Positions 60,788 through 64,000 of a stretch of DNA of 64,000 bases are shown one piece after another (within the stretch, counting starts at the first letter, position 1; every line of letters begins with the position of its first letter). Location of the stretch: positions 20,830-84,829 of the forward strand of contig NZ_JAJAUZ010000035.1 of NCBI RefSeq assembly GCF_020532645.1, read 5' to 3'. Under the pieces are notes generated by a model. It was not told the origin of the DNA. It saw only the letters and a program-made list of their open reading frames with translations, and ran no database searches. The DNA is from Streptomyces bambusae. GTDB taxonomy: Bacteria; Actinomycetota; Actinomycetes; Streptomycetales; Streptomycetaceae. Made by a program: the position numbers and the translations under genes.

Positions 60788-61738
60788 TCAGACCAGGCGG
60801 GTGCGGCGGCGCAGGAGGACGGCGGTCAGCGCGACCAGCGCCACCGCCAGCACGAGGTACACGATCGTGTCGATCTGCTGGAAGGTCCAGTAGTCGGAGC
60901 TCGGGTAGACCTTGTGGACGCGGCCGCTGAACCCCTTCTCGGCCATGCAGCGGCGGAGTTCCTCGCCGGAGAACAGGCAGTTCTCCAGGGGGTGCTGCCG
61001 GCCGTCCGGGGTGAGGTAGCGGTAACCGGCGGACCAGGCGCTGCCGATGAGCTGCTTGGGCGTCATGCCGGCGGTGACCCGGTCGACGGGGGTGACGAAG
61101 TCGCGCCGGAAGAAGGTCAGGACGGCCGCGGTGGCCAGCACCGTGCCGAGGGTGATGCCCATGGCGGGCAGGGTGCGGCGGGTCAGAAGGCCGACGGCGG
61201 TGCCGGCGGCGAGTGCGAACAGGGCGGCGGCGACGGCCGCGGGCCCGGTGGTGTTGAGGATGTACGGGTCGTGCCAGTAGACCCCGTCCAGCATGTTGGC
61301 GGTGGGCTCCCACCACCAGGCGGTGAGCGCGGCGAGCCCGGCGGAGAAGACGGCCGCGCAGACGGCGGCCAGGCCGAGGCGGGCGGCGAACCAGCTGCGC
61401 AGGCCCGCGCCCTGGGTGAGGGCCACCTTGATCGTGCCGCTCTCCAGTTCGCGGCCGATCAGCGGGGCGCCCCAGAACATGCCGATTGCGGCGGGCACCA
61501 GGAGGCCCATGGTGCCGAGGAGGCGGATGCCGCCCGCGGCGTCGAACATGGCCTCGTACGGCTCGGGCGGGCAGGTGCCGTTCCAGCCCTTGCAGCGGCT
61601 GAGATCGTAGCCGCCGATGGCGTCCATCAGGTCCGCGCGGCGGACGGCGACCCAGACGGTGCACAGGGCGAGCAGGACCGTTCCGGCGAGGATGAGCAGG
61701 CGCTGCTGGCGCCAGGCGAGCCACAGGGTGCCGGTCAT
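60788..61738 (-). CDS. ABC transporter permease (ABC-2 type)
   Basis: 316 aa, six membrane helices. Topology: helix 1 about 12-31 (LILAGTVLLALCTVWVAV), a 45-residue outer loop, helices about 72-92, 110-140, 158-180, 188-207, and a last one about 287-306, with a large outer loop 215-283 holding Cys residues. RLGLAAVCAAVF and GRELESGTIKVALTQG are typical of ABC-2 permeases. ATG overlaps the ATPase stop by 4 bp (ATGA). Third gene of a GntR-ATPase-permease operon of the YtrA class; exports or senses cell-envelope-active compounds. Confidence 0.85.
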   Translation of the reverse strand: MTGTLWLAWRQQRLLILAGTVLLALCTVWVAVRRADLMDAIGGYDLSRCKGWNGTCPPEPYEAMFDAAGGIRLLGTMGLLVPAAIGMFWGAPLIGRELESGTIKVALTQGAGLRSWFAARLGLAAVCAAVFSAGLAALTAWWWEPTANMLDGVYWHDPYILNTTGPAAVAAALFALAAGTAVGLLTRRTLPAMGITLGTVLATAAVLTFFRRDFVTPVDRVTAGMTPKQLIGSAWSAGYRYLTPDGRQHPLENCLFSGEELRRCMAEKGFSGRVHKVYPSSDYWTFQQIDTIVYLVLAVALVALTAVLLRRRTRLV

Positions 61739-62670
61739 GCGGCGGCCTCCGTCCGGTGGGCGGCGGCCGGGGCGCGCAGGTGGGCGAGGAGGAGTTGTTC
61801 GAGCGACGGGGTGGCGGTGATCCACGGGGTGTCCGCGGTGCCGTCGAAGCCGGCCGGGCGCCGGGTGCCGGGGGCGTTGCGGATGACGGCGGTCAGCTGG
61901 CGGCCGGTGGTGGCGGCGTGCACGACGGCGCCGCGGTCGGCCGCCGTGGGCAGACCGTCCGGGGTGGACGGGTCGGCGCGCCCGGTGAGCCGGGTGTGGG
62001 CCTCGCGGAGGTCGTCGGTGTCGCCGGCGAGCCGGATCCGTCCGTCCTGGACGAGCAGCACGTGGTCGCAGACGTCCTCCAGTTCGGGCAGGACGTGCGA
62101 GGAGATCACGACGGTGGTGCCGCGTTCGGCGGCCTCGGCCATGAGCAGTCCGGTGATCTCGTGGCGGACCAGCGGGTCGAGGTCGGCGAGCGGCTCGTCG
62201 AGGAGCAGCAGGTCGGCCCGCTTGGCCAGGGCGAGGGCGAGGGCGACGCGGGTGCGCCTGCCGCCGGAGAGGGTGCCGATGCGGGCGGTGAGCGGGATGT
62301 TCCCGGCCCGTACGATCCGCTCGGCCTCGGCCTGGTCCCAGGTGCGGTTCAGGCGGCGCCCCGCGGCGAGCGTGTCGGCGACCGTGAACTGCGGGAAGAG
62401 CGGCCTGTCCTGGCTGACGAAGGCGGTGCGGCCGAGCGCCGGCGGGGTGCCGGGCTCGCTGCCGAACACCCGGACCTCTCCGCCGGTGGGGCGCAGCAGT
62501 CCGGCCGCGAGGTGGAGGAGGGTGCTCTTGCCGGCGCCGTTCGGGCCGACGAGGGCGGCTATGCGGCCGGCCGGGAGGTCGAACGTGCAGTCCTGGAGGG
62601 CGGTCGTGCCCTTGAACCGCTGCTCGACCGCGGTGGCCCGCAGCGCGGGGGCGGCGGTCGGGTCGTTCAC
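61735..62670 (-). CDS. ABC transporter ATP-binding protein
   Basis: 311 aa. Walker A GPNGAGKST (about 42-50), Q-loop FVSQDRPLF, signature LSGGRRTRVALALALA, Walker B LLLLDEPLADLDP, H-loop VVISSHVLPELED. A C-terminal extension (about 225-311) with no known motif is typical of ABC-2 export ATPases. GTG at 62670 overlaps the GntR stop by 4 bp (GTGA). It pairs with the following permease gene. Confidence 0.94.
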   Translation of the reverse strand: MNDPTAAPALRATAVEQRFKGTTALQDCTFDLPAGRIAALVGPNGAGKSTLLHLAAGLLRPTGGEVRVFGSEPGTPPALGRTAFVSQDRPLFPQFTVADTLAAGRRLNRTWDQAEAERIVRAGNIPLTARIGTLSGGRRTRVALALALAKRADLLLLDEPLADLDPLVRHEITGLLMAEAAERGTTVVISSHVLPELEDVCDHVLLVQDGRIRLAGDTDDLREAHTRLTGRADPSTPDGLPTAADRGAVVHAATTGRQLTAVIRNAPGTRRPAGFDGTADTPWITATPSLEQLLLAHLRAPAAAHRTEAAA

Positions 62671-63083
62671 GTGGTGTTGTCCTTTCGTGCGGGTGCGGCC
62701 GGGTCGGACTCGGCCTCGGCGCGGGCCGCTTCGACCAGCGCCGTGATCTCGTCGCGGTCCAGGCCGGCGTCGCGGGCCCGGCGCATCCAGGCGACGAGGT
62801 CGGCGCGGAGCGGCGAGTCGGCGGCGGATTCGGGGCGCGACAGCGAGCGGGTGACGAACGTGCCCCGTCCCGGCCGGGGTTCGACCAGCCCCTCACGTTC
62901 CAGCTCGCGGTAGGCCTTGAGCACGGTGTTGGGGTTGATCGCGGTCGCCTCGACCACGGCGCGGGCGGTGGGCAGCCGGTCACCCGGTTCCAGCACGCCC
63001 AGTCTGAGCGCCTGTTTGACCTGGTTGACGAGCTGCAGATACGTGGCGACACCGCTGTGCCGGTCCACCTGAAACTCGATCAT
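62667..63083 (-). CDS. GntR family regulator, YtrA subfamily
   Basis: 138 aa. Winged helix of GntR type: TYLQLVNQVKQALRLGVLEP (about 14-33), GDRLPTARAVVEATAINPNTV, KAYRELEREGLVEPRPGRGTFV. The short helical C-terminal domain (about 85-138) is that of the YtrA subfamily, which represses ABC transporter operons. ATG at 63083 with TGAGGCAGAG. It is the first gene of the operon and its start lies 11 bp from a perfect 36-bp palindrome that should be its operator. Confidence 0.93.
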   Translation of the reverse strand: MIEFQVDRHSGVATYLQLVNQVKQALRLGVLEPGDRLPTARAVVEATAINPNTVLKAYRELEREGLVEPRPGRGTFVTRSLSRPESAADSPLRADLVAWMRRARDAGLDRDEITALVEAARAEAESDPAAPARKDNTT

Positions 63084-63094
63084 CTCTGCCTCAT

Positions 63095-63130
63095 TGCATC
63101 GTTCCACTAATGTGTTAGTGGAACGATGCA
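63095..63130. promoter_or_regulatory. YtrA-type operator: perfect 36-bp palindrome
   Basis: TGCATCGTTCCACTAA, spacer TGTG, TTAGTGGAACGATGCA: two perfect 16-bp arms, A+T-rich for this DNA. It ends 11 bp from the gntR start codon. Autorepression is the expected mode. Confidence 0.85.
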
Positions 63131-63183
63131 GGGCGGTATGGCGATCCGTCAAATCGACGCATCCGCAGGCCGGGAACGGCGAA

Positions 63184-63235
63184 CGGCCGCGCCGGCCGTG
63201 CTCCGTACGTCGACGGGGCACGGCCGGCGCGGCCG
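63184..63235 (-). terminator. Large hairpin downstream of the YdeI-like gene
   Basis: CGGCCGCGCCGGCCGTGC, 16-nt loop, GCACGGCCGGCGCGGCCG: perfect 18-bp stem. Suited to end transcription from the minus-strand YdeI-like gene before the GntR promoter. Confidence 0.7.
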
Positions 63236-63240
63236 CGGGA

Positions 63241-63284
63241 AGGATGCGGGGAGGATGCGGGGAGGATGCGGGGAGGATGCGGGG
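63241..63284. repeat. 11-bp tandem repeat (x4)
   Basis: AGGATGCGGGG repeated at 63241, 63252, 63263 and 63274, then AGGAC. Lies between the hairpin and the YdeI-like stop. Confidence 0.9.
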
Positions 63285-63296
63285 AGGACAACACCC

Positions 63297-63920
63297 CTAG
63301 TTGTGCGGGCCCCCGGAACGCAGGCGCTGCAGGGCCTTGTCGAGGCGGGCCTGCCGGGTCTGCGGGGTGAGCGCCTGGAGCAGCGGCAGCGCCAGCCGGT
63401 AGCGGCCGCTGCGGTCGAGGGCTTCGAAGGCCGCGGCGGCGGCCGGGTCGGCGGCCAGGGCCTCGGCGAGGTCGGCCGGCACCTCCGCGGTCTTCTGCGA
63501 GGCGTACGCCGCGTCCCAGCGGCCGTCGGCCTGCGCCCTGCGCACTTCTGCCAGGCCCGGTTCGCGCATCCGGCCCGCAGCCGTCAGGGCGGCCACCTTC
63601 GCCACGTTCACCTGCGACCACAGGCTCCGCGGCCGGCGCGGCACGTACTTCTGCAGGTAGTGGGTGGCGTCGAGGGACCTGCGCTGCCCGGAGATCCAGC
63701 CGTAGCACAGGCCGATGTCGACGAGTTCGTCGCTGGTGACGGACGGGATGCCGGAGCCCTTCCGGGCCATGCGGATCCACACTCCTTCGCGGCGGTCGTG
63801 GTGACGGCCGAGCCATTCCTCGAAGGCCGCCGCGTCCGCGAAGGCGGCGGTCTCCACCCCGTCCAGGTCCTCCCGCCGGGCCGATCCGTCCGGCACATCG
63901 CGCTCATCATCCTGGTCCAT
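63297..63920 (-). CDS. YdeI/OmpD-associated family protein
   Basis: 207 aa. N-terminal domain with FEEWLGRHHDRREGVWIRMA and LVDIGLCYGWISGQRR, then KYVPRRPRSLWSQVNVAKVA, and a C-terminal helical domain DAAYASQKTAEVPADLAEAL ending RQARLDKALQRLRSGG. This is the standard order of the bacteriocin-protection/YdeI family; function poorly known, in E. coli linked to resistance to cationic peptides. ATG at 63920 lies 7 nt after TAGGGT and lacks a ribosome binding site, so a leaderless mRNA; GTG at 63929 would lie inside the promoter. Confidence 0.88.
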   Translation of the reverse strand: MDQDDERDVPDGSARREDLDGVETAAFADAAAFEEWLGRHHDRREGVWIRMARKGSGIPSVTSDELVDIGLCYGWISGQRRSLDATHYLQKYVPRRPRSLWSQVNVAKVAALTAAGRMREPGLAEVRRAQADGRWDAAYASQKTAEVPADLAEALAADPAAAAAFEALDRSGRYRLALPLLQALTPQTRQARLDKALQRLRSGGPHN

Positions 63921-63927
63921 GCGGCTC

Positions 63928-63933
63928 ACCCTA
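63928..63933 (-). promoter_or_regulatory. -10 element (TAGGGT) for the YdeI-like gene
   Basis: Minus-strand TAGGGT ends 7 nt before the ATG at 63920. It abuts the repeat element starting at 63939, so the element may supply the upstream promoter part. Confidence 0.5.
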
Positions 63934-63938
63934 GGGGG

Positions 63939-64000
63939 TGTTGCGAAAGTCCTGTGCGGTGCCCGCGGTGTCCGGTGCGTGCTCTCGGCGTGCCGGGCGA
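63939..64000. repeat. Third copy of the inverted-repeat element family, cut by the window edge
   Basis: Begins TGTTGCGAAAGTCCTG, a variant of the TGTCGTCAAACTCCTG end. Its inner part GGTGCGTGCTCTCGGCGTGC plus CGGGCGA (63974-64000) is identical over 27 bp to 22184-22210. Confidence 0.8.

Noticed and set aside
63241..63284. CRISPR array
   Set aside because: The 11-bp units are contiguous with no spacers, and no cas genes are present. The same applies to the 17-bp array at 17194.

Overview
The window is about 75% G+C, with dense gene packing, frequent GTG starts, 1-8 bp stop/start overlaps and long secreted or lipoprotein genes. Family content (an AfsR-like SARP regulator, two DUF4232 lipoproteins, an ECF sigma with a membrane partner, a PL3 pectate lyase, a beta-propeller phytase) points to Streptomyces or a close relative such as Kitasatospora. 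No rRNA, tRNA, CRISPR array, prophage or large biosynthetic cluster was seen. It looks like chromosomal accessory territory: short independent operons, insertion-element debris and several gene relics.

Layout. 1-4.1 kb: a DUF1992 gene (cut by the window edge), a two-domain alpha/beta hydrolase, and a TetR-membrane protein-GNAT operon with a perfect operator-like repeat. 4.2-10.8 kb: a DUF4232 lipoprotein, a FUSC-family membrane protein whose stop codon is missing, and a convergent 1184-aa secreted subtilase. 11.3-15.4 kb: an MFS exporter, then a coupled pair made of a MIDAS vWA protein (Ro/TROVE-like) and an ARPP-2-like protein. 15.7-22 kb: VOC protein, pectate lyase, ECF sigma and putative anti-sigma, phytase, AlkD-like protein, DUF3626, then a pseudogene cut by a 163-bp inverted-repeat element. 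22.3-27.3 kb: an EF-G-like GTPase preceded by a 30-codon leader peptide, an SDR, an ABC-ATPase relic and an ArsB-like transporter. 27.5-36.9 kb: a large PLD-like protein without its HKD residues, hydrolases, a trypsin, ArsR, small membrane proteins, NarK, a dienelactone hydrolase and a methyltransferase.

37-64 kb: a SARP/NB-ARC/TPR regulator followed by 11-bp-spaced direct repeats in front of a lipoprotein gene; a serine DD-peptidase; an L,D-transpeptidase-like protein; an AAC(6')-like GNAT; a C15-like protein with Ser in place of the catalytic Cys; an FAD monooxygenase divergent from a hydrolase; an Imm-like small protein; an acid phosphatase; a sugar-phosphate-cyclase pseudoenzyme coupled to a 67-codon gene; a small cationic secreted protein; an AMP-dependent ligase; a GH15 enzyme; a 1565-aa TPR-CHAT protease; a methyltransferase; and a YtrA-type GntR-ABC operon with a perfect 36-bp operator. 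The window ends inside another copy of the repeat family seen at 12.7 and 22.1 kb.

Most interesting: (i) the leader peptide before the EF-G paralogue, which suggests translation-sensing attenuation; (ii) the catalytically dead deoxyinosose-synthase-like protein with its coupled small protein; (iii) the vWA/ARPP-2-like pair; (iv) the HKD-less PLD protein; and (v) the TPR-CHAT protease. All functional assignments come from reading motifs by eye; no database search was run.
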